42,785 nt of DNA from Rhodospirillaceae bacterium (GTDB taxonomy: Bacteria; Pseudomonadota; Alphaproteobacteria; Azospirillales; Azospirillaceae): positions 1 to 42,785 of the forward strand of contig JAJUIU010000030.1 in NCBI GenBank assembly GCA_029267445.1, read 5' to 3'. The notes below the pieces were generated by a model. It made no database searches, had not been told where the DNA came from, and saw only the letters and a program-made list of their open reading frames with translations. Below are positions 1-7,718 of the stretch, in pieces (position 1 is the stretch's first letter; each line of letters starts with the position of its first letter). A program made the position numbers and the translations under genes.

Positions 1-27
1 GAGCCCCCGTCCCGGCGGCGGAGCGGT

Positions 28-56
28 CATATAGGCCTCCCCCGAACCCCTGTCAA
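28..56 (-). promoter_or_regulatory. Strong sigma-70-type promoter pointing out of the left edge
   Basis: Read on the minus strand, TTGACA (51-56) is followed by a 17-base spacer and TATATG (28-33). This is the best -35/-10 match in the window. Transcription would start near base 21 and run leftward off the window, so its gene is not visible. In alphaproteobacteria such near-consensus promoters often drive tRNA, rRNA or other highly expressed genes; that is inference. The rest of 1-325 holds no gene I can support. Confidence 0.7.
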
Positions 57-325
57 CAGGCCATTTCAAGAAACCGTCACACCCCGCATCCGCGGCCGCG
101 ACAGCCATCCCGAAACATCCCGCCACAGGCGCCCAGGACCAAACCCGGACCGCCCAACTGTTTGATTTCCTTGTCCGGAACCCGCACCGCCAACCGGCGC
201 CGCAGACCCCCGAAGACCCGCCCCGACAACCACCGCCGCCAGGGAGGCCGCTATGTAGGGGATCGGATTCCGGGGGGCAAGGGAAAAACGCTTCGCATCG
301 TCAGGAAATTTTCTGTCACGGCCCC

Positions 326-754
326 TCAGGCCAGTCCGAGCGCCCGTAGCTCCGCCAGCAGATGCGCCGGCAGCTCGTCCCCAGCCGTCATGCCGGGCGA
401 AAGATCGGCCGGCGCGTCCTCCGGCTTCAGGTAGCGCCAGCCCTGGAACGGCCGCTTCGGCACGGCCACCGTCTCCACCAGCTCCGGGTCCATCATCATG
501 GCGCAGTAGGCCTCCCCGTCGGCACCCGTCACCATCTCGAACCCGGCGAAGCGCTGGCGGCACCGGATCGCCCCCTTCACCACCCAGTAGATGCAGCCGC
601 CGTCCAGCAGTTCCGCCTGCCGGTTCGGCGCGCGCTTCGTCCAGGTCGGCACGACTTTGCGCCCGTTCCAGTCGATGCGCGCCTCCTCCCGCCACTGGCG
701 CATGGATTCGAGGCTGTCCGCCCCGACGGCGAGGCGCAGCAGATGGATGGTCAT
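326..754 (-). CDS. DUF1489 family protein
   Basis: This 142-residue protein matches my memory of the alphaproteobacterial DUF1489 family (COG5458): it opens with MTIHLLRLAVGADSLE and carries the family-like stretches WVVKGAIRCRQRF and PFQGWRYLKPEDAP. The length is typical, and no signal peptide or membrane segment is visible. The function is unknown. It lies about 50 bases after the HMG-CoA lyase gene on the same strand and is probably the last gene of that operon, although family members occur in many contexts, so the link to acyl-CoA catabolism is weak. The ATG at 752-754 is the natural start because the family motif begins there. Confidence 0.8.
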   Translation of the reverse strand: MTIHLLRLAVGADSLESMRQWREEARIDWNGRKVVPTWTKRAPNRQAELLDGGCIYWVVKGAIRCRQRFAGFEMVTGADGEAYCAMMMDPELVETVAVPKRPFQGWRYLKPEDAPADLSPGMTAGDELPAHLLAELRALGLA

Positions 755-804
755 GTCTTCGTTCTGTCCCAGACTCCGGAATGCCGAATGCGCAAGATGG
801 CGCG

Positions 805-1701
805 TCAGGCGGATTTCGCCAGCATGGCACGCCCCGCCTTGGACCCGTTCGGCCGGCCGAGCCGGTCGGAGATCCAGCCGCCCGCACGCGCCACCGCCTC
901 CAGGTCGACACCCGTCTCGAGCCCCAGCCCCTGCAGCAGGTACAGCACGTCCTCCGTCGCCACGTTGCCGCTGGCCCCCTTGGCGTAGGGGCAGCCGCCC
1001 AGCCCCGCGACGGCGCTGTCGACCGTCGTCACCCCCTCCTCCAGGCAGGCCAGGATGTTCGCCACCGCCTGGCCCCAGGTGTCGTGGAAATGCAGGGCCA
1101 GCCGGGCGGCGGGCACGTCCGCGGCGACCCGCCGCACCATGGCGCGCGCCTTGGCCGGCGTGCCGACACCGATCGTGTCGCCCAGGCTGATCTCGTAGCA
1201 GCCCATCTCCAGCAGCGCCGCCGACACCTCCGCCACCCGGCCGGGGTCCACCTCCCCCTCATAGGGGCAGCCCAGCACGCAGGAGACATAGCCCCGTACC
1301 CTGACCCCGGCCGCGAGCGCCCCCGCCGCCACCGGGCGGAAGCGCTCCATGCTCTCCGCGATGGTGCAGTTGATGTTGCGCTGGCTGAAGCTCTCGGACG
1401 CCGCGCCGAACACGGCGATCTCCCCCACCCCGGCCGCCAGGGCCGCCTCCAGCCCCTTTCCGGTCGGCACCAGCACGGGATAGGCGGTTCCCGGCCGCCG
1501 CCGCACGCGGGCCAGGACCTCTGCCGAGTCGGCCATCTGCGGCACCCATTTGGGCGACACGAAGGCTCCCGCCTCCACCGCCGGCAGGCCCGCGTCGGCG
1601 AGCCGCTCCACCAGCTCCACCTTCGTCTCCAGCGGGACGATGGCCTTCTCGTTCTGCAGCCCGTCGCGCGGGCCGACCTCGACGATCCTGATCTGCGTCA
1701 T
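805..1701 (-). CDS. mvaB: Hydroxymethylglutaryl-CoA lyase
   Basis: Cleaves 3-hydroxy-3-methylglutaryl-CoA to acetyl-CoA and acetoacetate, the last step of leucine degradation. The 298 residues form an HMGL-like TIM barrel. The N-terminal VEVGPRDGLQNE (7-18) supplies metal and catalytic residues, HFHDTWGQ (204-211) the metal-binding histidines, and VAGLGGCPYAKGASGN (231-246) the family signature with catalytic Cys237. Length and motifs are complete. It begins 18 bases after the acyl-CoA dehydrogenase stop, so the two are surely co-transcribed. The other leucine-pathway genes (methylcrotonyl-CoA carboxylase, methylglutaconyl-CoA hydratase) are not in the window. The signature distinguishes it from homocitrate or isopropylmalate synthases. 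Confidence 0.93.
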   Translation of the reverse strand: MTQIRIVEVGPRDGLQNEKAIVPLETKVELVERLADAGLPAVEAGAFVSPKWVPQMADSAEVLARVRRRPGTAYPVLVPTGKGLEAALAAGVGEIAVFGAASESFSQRNINCTIAESMERFRPVAAGALAAGVRVRGYVSCVLGCPYEGEVDPGRVAEVSAALLEMGCYEISLGDTIGVGTPAKARAMVRRVAADVPAARLALHFHDTWGQAVANILACLEEGVTTVDSAVAGLGGCPYAKGASGNVATEDVLYLLQGLGLETGVDLEAVARAGGWISDRLGRPNGSKAGRAMLAKSA

Positions 1702-1719
1702 GGCATTCGATCCCCCGCC

Positions 1720-2880
1720 CTAGAGGCTCCGGGCGATCAGCTCCTTCATGATCTCGTTGGTGCCGCCATAGATCTTGCCCACGCGGGCGTCGGCCCACAG
1801 CCGGGCGATCGGATACTCGTTCATGTAGCCATAGCCGCCATGCAGCTGCAGGCATTCGTCCAGGATGTCGCACTGGGCCTGGGTCAGCCAGTACTTGGCC
1901 ATGGCGGCGGTGGCGGCGTCGAGCGCGCCCGCCAGGTGCTTCTCCGTGCACTCCTCGCAGAAGGCGCGGGCGACGTTCATGGCCGTCACCGCCTCCGCCA
2001 GCTTGAACTTCGTGTTCTGGAAGTCCCACACCGCCTTGCCGAAGGCCTTGCGCTCCTTGACGTAGCGCAGGGTCTCCGCCACCCCCGCCTCGATCCCGGC
2101 CAGCGCCTCCAGGGCGATGATCAGCCGCTCCTGCGGCAGTTGCTCCATCAGCTGGATGAAGCCCAGCCCCACCTGCGGCCCGATCAGGTTGCTGGTGGGC
2201 ACCCGCACCTCGTCGAAGAACAGCTCGCTCGTGTCCTGGCCCTTCAGCCCGATCTTGTCCAGGTTGCGGCCCCGGCGGAACCCGTCCACCTCGTCCGTCT
2301 CCACCACGATCAGGCTGGTGCCCTTGGCACCCGCCGCCGGATCGGTCTTTGTGACGACGATGATCAGGTTGGCCGTCTGGCCGTTGGTGATGAAGGTCTT
2401 GGACCCATTGATGACATAATGGTTGCCGTCCAGCCGCGCCGTGGTGCGCACGCCCTGCAGGTCGCTGCCCGCCCCCGGCTCCGACATGGCGATGGCGCCC
2501 ACCAGTTCGCCGCTCGCAAGCCTCGGCAGCCACCGGCGCTTCTGCTCCTCCGACCCGTAATGCAGGATGTAGGGGGCGACGATGGCGTTATGCAGCGACA
2601 GGCCGAAATGCCCGGCGTCGGCCTTGATGCGGGTGTCGATCAGGATCGCCTCGTGGGCGAAGCTGCCGCCGGCCCCGCCATATTCTTCCGGCATGGAGGC
2701 GCAGAGCAGCCCAGCCTCACCCGCCTTGCGCCAGATATCGCGGTCGACCACGCCCTGCTCGTCCCAGCGGCGGGCGTGGGGCGTGCACTCCTTCTCGAAG
2801 AACCGGCGCGCCGCGTCGTGGAAGATGCGCAGGTCCTCGGTCATCCAGCGGGGCCAGCGGGGCTTGAAGGTGGCGTCCAT
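1720..2880 (-). CDS. Acyl-CoA dehydrogenase, LCAD-like
   Basis: FAD enzyme that forms the alpha-beta double bond of an acyl-CoA and passes electrons to ETF; 386 residues, full family length. Visible parts are the flavin-contacting AMSEPGAGSDL (131-141) and FITNG (163-167), the C-terminal LQLHGGYGYMNEYPIAR (344-360) and YGGTNEI (371-377). The usual catalytic glutamate of the medium-chain YEGT motif is replaced by glycine (Gly372). Glu264, in AGIEAGVAETLRYV, lies where long-chain and isovaleryl-CoA dehydrogenases carry the base, and the C-terminus closely resembles mammalian long-chain enzyme. HMG-CoA lyase next door suggests leucine or branched acyl substrates, but substrate choice cannot be read from sequence. 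It is the first gene of the operon. Confidence 0.9.
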   Translation of the reverse strand: MDATFKPRWPRWMTEDLRIFHDAARRFFEKECTPHARRWDEQGVVDRDIWRKAGEAGLLCASMPEEYGGAGGSFAHEAILIDTRIKADAGHFGLSLHNAIVAPYILHYGSEEQKRRWLPRLASGELVGAIAMSEPGAGSDLQGVRTTARLDGNHYVINGSKTFITNGQTANLIIVVTKTDPAAGAKGTSLIVVETDEVDGFRRGRNLDKIGLKGQDTSELFFDEVRVPTSNLIGPQVGLGFIQLMEQLPQERLIIALEALAGIEAGVAETLRYVKERKAFGKAVWDFQNTKFKLAEAVTAMNVARAFCEECTEKHLAGALDAATAAMAKYWLTQAQCDILDECLQLHGGYGYMNEYPIARLWADARVGKIYGGTNEIMKELIARSL

Positions 2881-3016
2881 CGGGATTAGGTCCTCGCCTG
2901 TCGTGGGCGCCTTCAGCGGCGCTTTCGTCGTTGCGGGCGGCAGAATGCGTGCCCCGGCCCGCTTTGCCTAGCCCCCCGTCGCCCCGACCCACGCCACTTC
3001 GGCCCGGACCCGCCTC

Positions 3017-3454
3017 TTGCCGCTCGATCCCGCCCTCTGGTCCCTGTTCGGCATCGCCTTCGCCGCCGCCACCATCTTCCCCGCCCAGTCGGAGATCATG
3101 CTGGTCGGGCTGCTGGTGGCGGCCACGCACGATCCCTGGCTGCTGGTGGCGGTCGCCAGCGTCGGCAACACGCTCGGGTCCTGCGTGAACTGGGCGCTGG
3201 GGCGCTGGCTGCGGCACTATTCGGACCGGCGCTGGTTCCCGGTGCCGGAGAAGGCGATGCTGAAGGCGGAGGATTTCTACAAGCGCTGGGGCTGGCCCTC
3301 GCTGCTGCTGGCCTGGACGCCCTTCATCGGCGACCCGCTGACCGTGGTCGCGGGCTCGCTCCGGGTCGGCTTCCCGCTGTTCCTGCTGCTGATCGCCATC
3401 AGCAAGACCGGCCGCTACGTGGTGCTCACCCTGGGCACGCTGGGCCTGGTGTGA
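3017..3454 (+). CDS. YqaA-like (DedA-related) inner-membrane protein
   Basis: A 145-residue hydrophobic protein resembling the YqaA branch of the SNARE-associated/DedA superfamily. The family-like features are FPAQSEIMLVGLL (21-33), a glycine-rich ASVGNTLGSCVNWALGRW helix (47-64), a short soluble loop with FYKRWGWPSLLLAWTPFIGDPLT, and a C-terminal helix. Three to four membrane passes are likely. The role of the family is poorly known (membrane homeostasis, possibly lipid transport). The only early start in frame is TTG at 3017; no ATG or GTG lies before the homologous region, so the exact N-terminus is uncertain. It is divergent from the acyl-CoA dehydrogenase and stands alone. Confidence 0.78.
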   Translation: MPLDPALWSLFGIAFAAATIFPAQSEIMLVGLLVAATHDPWLLVAVASVGNTLGSCVNWALGRWLRHYSDRRWFPVPEKAMLKAEDFYKRWGWPSLLLAWTPFIGDPLTVVAGSLRVGFPLFLLLIAISKTGRYVVLTLGTLGLV

Positions 3455-3496
3455 GGTCGTCCGTCCGCCAGCCCCCCGTCCCCGCCTAATCATCCC

Positions 3497-3895
3497 GTCA
3501 TTCCCGCGAAAGCGGGAACCCATCGTGCCCTCCGGCCGTACCGCGCCAGGGGATCACGGATGGACACGGATGCCGGCTCTCGCCGGCGCACGGATGGACA
3601 CGAATGGGGTTCACGCCCTCCCCAGCCCCCTACCCGCGTCATGCCCGCGCACGCGGGCATCTCGAGCGGCCCGCGCCGACGTCCCGGTTCACCGCCCGTG
3701 GCCTTGGGTTCCCGCTTGCGCGGGAATGACGCCAGGAGGGACGTGCCGCGCAGCGGAATGATGAGCAAGCCTCCCCGTCGCCGTCATTCCCGCGCAAGCG
3801 GGAACCCATCGCTCCGCGATGACGGATCGGGCAGGAACGCAATCCGTGTCCATTCGTGCGCCGGCGAAGCCGGCATCCGTGTCCATTCGTGATCC
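3497..3895. repeat. Cluster of palindromic and inverted intergenic repeats
   Basis: Two repeat families alternate here. Family A is the palindrome CATTCCCGCG-AA-GCGGGAAC: copies at 3497-3524 and 3783-3810 on the plus strand, an inverted copy at 3705-3730 and a diverged copy at 3639-3661 (CATGCCCGCGCACGCGGGCA). Family B is about 55 bases built from GGATGGACACGGATG flanking a GCCGGC-GCCGGC hairpin: a plus copy at 3551-3606 and an inverted copy at 3840-3895, so the B copies bracket a roughly 340-base inverted structure. The bases between 3455 and 3964 hold no credible gene. Family A resembles interspersed repeats found in many proteobacteria. Confidence 0.85.
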
Positions 3896-3964
3896 ACTTT
3901 CCACTGCCACCGGATGCCCCGCCTTCACCGGTCGGGACGCAACACCCCCTCCGGCCCCGGACGG

Positions 3965-4801
3965 TCACGCCTTCGCCAGCACCGGCACGCTCTGCGGCAA
4001 CCGGCCGCCGATGCGCACGGACTCCGCCCGCTTGGCGAGCCCCGTGCGGTCATCCGTCTCCACGAACACGCCGCACACCGTCACCGTGGCGTCGTTCTCG
4101 GCGGGCGTGAAGCGCTCGCCCGGCAGGCGGCGCAGCATCTTGTGCATCGCCGCCTCCTTCTTCATGCCGATCACGCTGTCATAGTCGCCGCACATGCCGG
4201 CGTCGGTCTGGTAGGCGGTGCCGCCCGCCAGCACCTGCAGGTCGGCCGTGGGCACGTGGCTGTGCGTGCCGACGACCAGGCTCACCCGTCCGTCCAGCAC
4301 ATGGCCCATGATCATCTTCTCCGACGTCGCCTCGCCGTGGAAATCCATGATGGCGGCGTCCACGCCGCCGGGCCCCATCCGATGCGTGCGCAGCACCCGG
4401 TCGGCGGCGGCGAAGGGATCGTCCAGCGGGTCCATGAACACCCGCGCCATGGCGTTGATCACCAGCACCTTGCGCCGCCCGTCGCGGGTGGGCTGCACGA
4501 CGAAGCCGCGCCCCGGCGTGCCCTCGGGATAGTTGATCGGGCGCAGCAGGTTCGGCATGCGATCGATCTGTCCGACCAGTTCCTTCTGGTCCCAGACATG
4601 GTTCCCGGTGGTGATGACGTCGGCCCCGGCGGCGAAGAACTCGGCCGCGATCTTCTCGGTGATGCCGAAGCCGCCGGCCGCGTTCTCCCCGTTGATGACG
4701 ACGAAATCCAGCGACAGGTCGCGGCGCAGCGCGGGAAGATGGCGCAGCACGCCCTCCCGCCCGCTGCGGCCCACCACGTCGCCGAGGAATAGGATGCGCA
4801 T
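3965..4801 (-). CDS. YmdB-like metallophosphoesterase (TIGR00282 family)
   Basis: Belongs to the YmdB-type calcineurin-fold phosphodiesterases, whose studied members hydrolyse 2',3'-cyclic nucleotides and other phosphodiesters with a two-metal site. From the chosen ATG (4799-4801) the protein has 278 residues and opens MRILFLGDVVGRSGR, the family's usual start. Other motifs are VINGENAAGGFGI, TTGNHVWDQKE, MDFHGEATSEK and VVGTHSHVPTAD, which together supply the metal ligands. A GTG eight codons upstream (4823-4825) overlaps the stop of the cyclo-ligase gene but adds residues outside the family. Translation is probably coupled to that gene. In alphaproteobacteria this gene regularly follows folate cyclo-ligase. 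Confidence 0.88.
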   Translation of the reverse strand: MRILFLGDVVGRSGREGVLRHLPALRRDLSLDFVVINGENAAGGFGITEKIAAEFFAAGADVITTGNHVWDQKELVGQIDRMPNLLRPINYPEGTPGRGFVVQPTRDGRRKVLVINAMARVFMDPLDDPFAAADRVLRTHRMGPGGVDAAIMDFHGEATSEKMIMGHVLDGRVSLVVGTHSHVPTADLQVLAGGTAYQTDAGMCGDYDSVIGMKKEAAMHKMLRRLPGERFTPAENDATVTVCGVFVETDDRTGLAKRAESVRIGGRLPQSVPVLAKA

Positions 4802-4821
4802 GCCCTGCCTTTCCGAAACCC

Positions 4822-5412
4822 TCACCGGAACCGGATCAGTCCGCGTTCCGTCGCGACCGCGTCCAGGGCCTGGTCGTACCCGTCCACGGGCACGGCGTCC
4901 ATCTCCTGCGCGGCGAATCCGATGCCCAGCACCGTGACCGGCCGGCCGTCGGCGCGCAAGGCCGCCAGCGTCCGGTCGTAGAAGCCGGCGCCGTAGCCCA
5001 GCCGCCGCCCCGCCCGGTCGAAGGCGAGCAGCGGCGCCAGCACCAGCGCGGGCCGAACCTCCGGCGCCTCCGGCACGGGCTCCATCACGCCGAAGGCGCC
5101 CGCCGCCAGCGCGTCCCCCTCCCGCCAGCGGCGGAACACCAGCGGGCGGCCCCGCTCCACCATCGCCGGCAGGCAGGTCCCGATCCCCTCCTCCGCCAGT
5201 CTGCGCAGCAGCGGCCGGACATCCAGCTCGTCCCGCAGCGGCCAGTAGCCCGCCACCGGCCCCCGCGCCGCGATCCCGTCAGCCAAGATGTGGTCCGCCA
5301 GCGCCGCCGCAGCCTGTTGCGCCGCCTCGGGCGGGATGGCGGCGCGGTGCGCCTTCGCGGTGGCGCGGGCGTCCCGCTTCAGGCGGGCGATGGCGTCGGG
5401 TCGATGGTCCAC
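4822..5412 (-). CDS. 5-formyltetrahydrofolate cyclo-ligase
   Basis: ATP-dependent conversion of 5-formyl-THF to 5,10-methenyl-THF, which recycles the folate storage form. With GTG at 5410-5412 as start it has 196 residues, the normal family size. The motifs PLLAFDRAGRRLGYGAGFYDR and GIGFAAQEMDAVPVDGYDQALD carry the ATP-binding and folate-binding regions. The same frame stays open to 5694, but that extension runs through the 6S RNA and is not protein-like, so I reject it. The gene sits directly downstream of zapA and ssrS, the classical place of this gene (ygfA in E. coli). Confidence 0.88.
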   Translation of the reverse strand: MDHRPDAIARLKRDARATAKAHRAAIPPEAAQQAAAALADHILADGIAARGPVAGYWPLRDELDVRPLLRRLAEEGIGTCLPAMVERGRPLVFRRWREGDALAAGAFGVMEPVPEAPEVRPALVLAPLLAFDRAGRRLGYGAGFYDRTLAALRADGRPVTVLGIGFAAQEMDAVPVDGYDQALDAVATERGLIRFR

Positions 5413-5494
5413 GGACCCGTTATAGCGCGCTCCGCCCCGCGCGGCGCGCTGTTTCCGGCCGAAGCGGTGCCGGGGATGAAGGGTGGAGCGAGGT

Positions 5495-5658
5495 GGACGG
5501 CGGCCGCTTGGCCGTTGGTTTATGAATATCCCTCGTGGCCTGCCATTAGCAGGTGGGCGCCATGTACCCGGACCAGGATCCGGGCAGGGACAGCTCCCAG
5601 AGAGATGGGTATCGGCCCCGGGGATAATGCGACCTGACGCACCGCGCAGCCGCCGTCC
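5495..5658 (-). ncRNA. ssrS: 6S RNA
   Basis: Lies between zapA and the folate cyclo-ligase gene, the conserved location of 6S RNA. The two ends pair perfectly: GGACGGCGGC at 5649-5658 with GCCGCCGTCC at 5495-5504 (as read on the minus strand), extending to 13 pairs with one G-U. Inside are a second short pairing (TATCCC/GGGATA, 5621-5626 with 5527-5532), a small CCTGC/GCAGG hairpin on the 3' side of the bubble (5539-5553) and a terminal CCCGGA/TCCGGG hairpin (5567-5584). The length of about 164 bases and the shape of closing stem, open bubble and terminal hairpin suit an RNA that mimics an open promoter and binds sigma-70 RNA polymerase. Ends are set by the stem, not measured. Confidence 0.8.
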
Positions 5659-5668
5659 TATCCCCAAT

Positions 5669-6052
5669 CTAGGCACGCTCGAGGCGCGCGGCAATGTCCT
5701 CTATGCGTTTGGCCAGACTGTCCACGGCGTTCACCACCGCCTCCTCCTCGAAAGCGTGGCCGTTCGCGGCCGGCGCCGCCGTCCGGGCCGTGGCTGTGGC
5801 GGGTGCCGGCTCCACCCCGGGGGCCGCCCGTCGCAGGGCGTCCAGTTCGCCCTGCATGTCGAAGATCTCGTCGGCCAGCATCAGCGCCGTCAGCATCAGC
5901 ACCTGGGCCTCGCTGCCCGTGGAGCGGTCGGAGGCGACCTCCGCCACCCGGCTGTCGACGAAGGCGGCGAGCTGACGCACGCGGGCCTCCTGCCCGTCCT
6001 CGCAGGCCAGCGTGTACGGCCGGCCGTTCAGCGAGATTTCAAGACGCGCCAT
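5669..6052 (-). CDS. zapA: Cell division protein ZapA
   Basis: Small cytoplasmic protein that bundles FtsZ filaments at midcell. The 127-residue sequence begins MARLEISLNGRPYTLACEDGQEARVRQLAAFVDSR in family style, then has the hydrophobic LMLTALMLADEIFD helix (about 52-65). The C-terminal half is a coiled coil (EEAVVNAVDSLAKRIEDIAARLE) separated by an Ala/Pro/Thr-rich linker near 75-95. It follows a small coiled-coil gene 54 bases upstream and precedes ssrS by about 10 bases, so 6S RNA may be processed from or overlap this transcript. Family length is about 100-130 residues. Confidence 0.9.
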   Translation of the reverse strand: MARLEISLNGRPYTLACEDGQEARVRQLAAFVDSRVAEVASDRSTGSEAQVLMLTALMLADEIFDMQGELDALRRAAPGVEPAPATATARTAAPAANGHAFEEEAVVNAVDSLAKRIEDIAARLERA

Positions 6053-6106
6053 TGCACCGATTCCTTTCGAACCCGGTCGCCGGAACCCCGGTCACCGGAC
6101 CATCCG

Positions 6107-6361
6107 TCACTCGTCCAGCACGGCCTTCAGCCGGCCGATGGCCCCGTCCAGCCGGGCCGACACCGCCGCCGTCGCCTCCCGCGCCCGGCGCTCGCCCTCG
6201 CGGGCGTCGGCCAGCGCGCGCTCCAGCTCCTGCCGCTCGGCGAGGCTCAGCGCGTCCCCGGCCTCCGCCGCCGCGATGCGGTCCAGCCGCCGCTCGATGG
6301 CGGCGTCCAGCCGCCCGATGGCGGTGTCCAGCCGTTCCAGCGCTGACGTCAGTCGGTCCAT
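6107..6361 (-). CDS. Small coiled-coil protein upstream of zapA
   Basis: With ATG at 6359-6361 this is an 84-residue, nearly all-helical protein with heptad-like repeats (LTSALERLDTAIGRLDAAIERRL) and no membrane segment. Short coiled-coil proteins of the DUF4164 type often precede zapA in alphaproteobacteria; I place it there on context and composition, not on a clear motif. A GTG nine codons upstream (6386-6388) is possible, but the candidate promoter predicts a transcript start downstream of it. A role in the divisome with ZapA is plausible by neighbourhood only. Confidence 0.65.
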   Translation of the reverse strand: MDRLTSALERLDTAIGRLDAAIERRLDRIAAAEAGDALSLAERQELERALADAREGERRAREATAAVSARLDGAIGRLKAVLDE

Positions 6362-6386
6362 GCCCCGATCCCCATGCCGCACGAGC

Positions 6387-6416
6387 ACACTAGGTGCGGC
6401 GGCGCACGCCCGTCAA
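6387..6416 (-). promoter_or_regulatory. Candidate promoter of the zapA operon
   Basis: On the minus strand TTGACG (6411-6416) is followed, after 18 bases, by TAGTGT (6387-6392). A start near 6380 would give a leader of about 20 bases to the ATG at 6361 and would exclude the upstream GTG at 6388. Confidence 0.5.
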
Positions 6417-6539
6417 CGGTGGGGCGGGCCGGAAGCCCGGTCCCAAAGGGGTGCAGGCGCCCCTTGCGCGTGCTCCCCATCAGCCAGAAACTTTGCTCCC
6501 CCTCAGGGGAAGGGAGGGAATGGGTGGGTTCGGTTCCCC

Positions 6540-7718
6540 TCAGCCCCGCTTGGTCCAGTCGGGCTCCAGGGCGTAGCGCACCCGGAACCAGGCCACGCCA
6601 AGGCCGACCAGGGTCCAGGCGGCGACCATGGCGATGCTCCATTCCACCGGCTGCACGCTGGGCCGCCCCGTCAGCGCCACGTCCAGCAGCTCGGTCAGGG
6701 ACCCGAACGGATTCACCAGGGTCAGCGGGTCCGGGCCGTCCGTCGGCTCCTCGCTCTTGCCCGAGGCGTAGCCGAAATGCATGGCCGACAGGAACACGAC
6801 GATCAGCACCAGCGGGGCCGCCCCCTTCTCGTCATCCACCGGCTTGAAGGTCAGCAGCGCGTAGCTGACCGCCGTCAGCATCAGCGCCGCCACCACCGCC
6901 GCCGCGAGGAAGGCCGGCACGCTCGCCCGCGCCGCCTCGCCGGTGATGGCAAGCGCCACCAGCATCAGGCAGGCCTGCCCCACGGCCAGCAGGGCGATGG
7001 CGACGGCATGGCCGACCAGCACCGTCCCGCGCCCGGCCGGGGTCAGGGCGAACCCCCGGAGCTGGCCCTTGCGGGTCTCCGCGACGAACCCCACGGCACC
7101 CGTGGTGAAGCAGAAGGTCGCGATGCCCAGCACGATGTAGAAGGCGGCGAACTGGACGAGGCCGGACTTCGTCTCCTGCGGCACCTGCACGATCCGCAGG
7201 TCGAAGCGCGGACGCGCGGGCGCCGCCTCCGCCGCACCGGCTTCCGAACCTGCTGCCGCCTTTGGCCCGGTGCCGACGGCGCCGCCATGGATCAGCGTGT
7301 CACGCACCATGTCCGCGGTCTTCAGCTTGGACAGACCGCTGCGCACCAGTACCGTACCGGCGGCGTGGTCGGCGACGACCAGCGCGGCCGCCTCGCCCGC
7401 CGCCAGCAGCCCATCGGCCCCGTCGGCATGGACCACCCGTGCCGCCAGGCCGGGATGCCGGTTCAGCCTCTCCACCGCCTGGGTGGCCGTGAGGTCCAGG
7501 CCCGGCAGCGCGCGGCCGTCCTCCACCACCGCCACGGCGGCCGCCTGCCCCAGCAGGTCCTGGGTGAAGGACACGTCGCGGAACAGCGTCACCTTGTAGA
7601 CGATCAGGAACCCCAGCGCGATCAGCGGCGTCAGCCACAGCCCGGTGCGCACCTTCGGGTCCCGCAGCAGGGCGCGCAGGAAGCTCCAGACCAGGATGGG
7701 CAGCAGGCGCGGCGTCAT
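6540..7718 (-). CDS. ABC-2 type transporter permease (second subunit)
   Basis: A 392-residue membrane protein of the ABC-2/NatB kind. One N-terminal transmembrane segment (about 23-40) is followed by a large extracytoplasmic part (about 45-200) containing an Ala/Pro-rich spacer. A cluster of helices follows, from FAAFYIVLGIATFCFTTGAVGF through AMVAAWTLVGLGVAWF, about five to six passes. Family members export small molecules, lipids, drugs or sodium; the substrate here is unknown. Its ATG (7716-7718) overlaps the stop of the preceding permease by 4 bases (ATGA), which indicates coupled translation. The NatB-like FVAETRKGQLRGFALTPAGR stretch supports the ABC-2 assignment. Confidence 0.8.
   Translation of the reverse strand: MTPRLLPILVWSFLRALLRDPKVRTGLWLTPLIALGFLIVYKVTLFRDVSFTQDLLGQAAAVAVVEDGRALPGLDLTATQAVERLNRHPGLAARVVHADGADGLLAAGEAAALVVADHAAGTVLVRSGLSKLKTADMVRDTLIHGGAVGTGPKAAAGSEAGAAEAAPARPRFDLRIVQVPQETKSGLVQFAAFYIVLGIATFCFTTGAVGFVAETRKGQLRGFALTPAGRGTVLVGHAVAIALLAVGQACLMLVALAITGEAARASVPAFLAAAVVAALMLTAVSYALLTFKPVDDEKGAAPLVLIVVFLSAMHFGYASGKSEEPTDGPDPLTLVNPFGSLTELLDVALTGRPSVQPVEWSIAMVAAWTLVGLGVAWFRVRYALEPDWTKRG

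Noticed and set aside
781-2889. Long open frame on the plus strand (702 codons)
   Set aside because: It is antisense to HMG-CoA lyase and acyl-CoA dehydrogenase, His/Arg/Gly-rich and without family motifs; GC-rich third positions create such shadows.
3497-3895. CRISPR array
   Set aside because: The repeats are palindromes of two kinds in mixed orientation with irregular spacing, not regularly spaced direct repeats.
4822-4825. GTG start for the YmdB-like gene overlapping the cyclo-ligase stop
   Set aside because: It adds eight residues before the conserved MRILFLGD; the ATG at 4801 fits the family better, although coupling through this overlap stays possible.
5413-5694. N-terminal extension of the folate cyclo-ligase
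   Set aside because: It coincides with the 6S RNA and is not protein-like; GTG at 5412 gives the family length.
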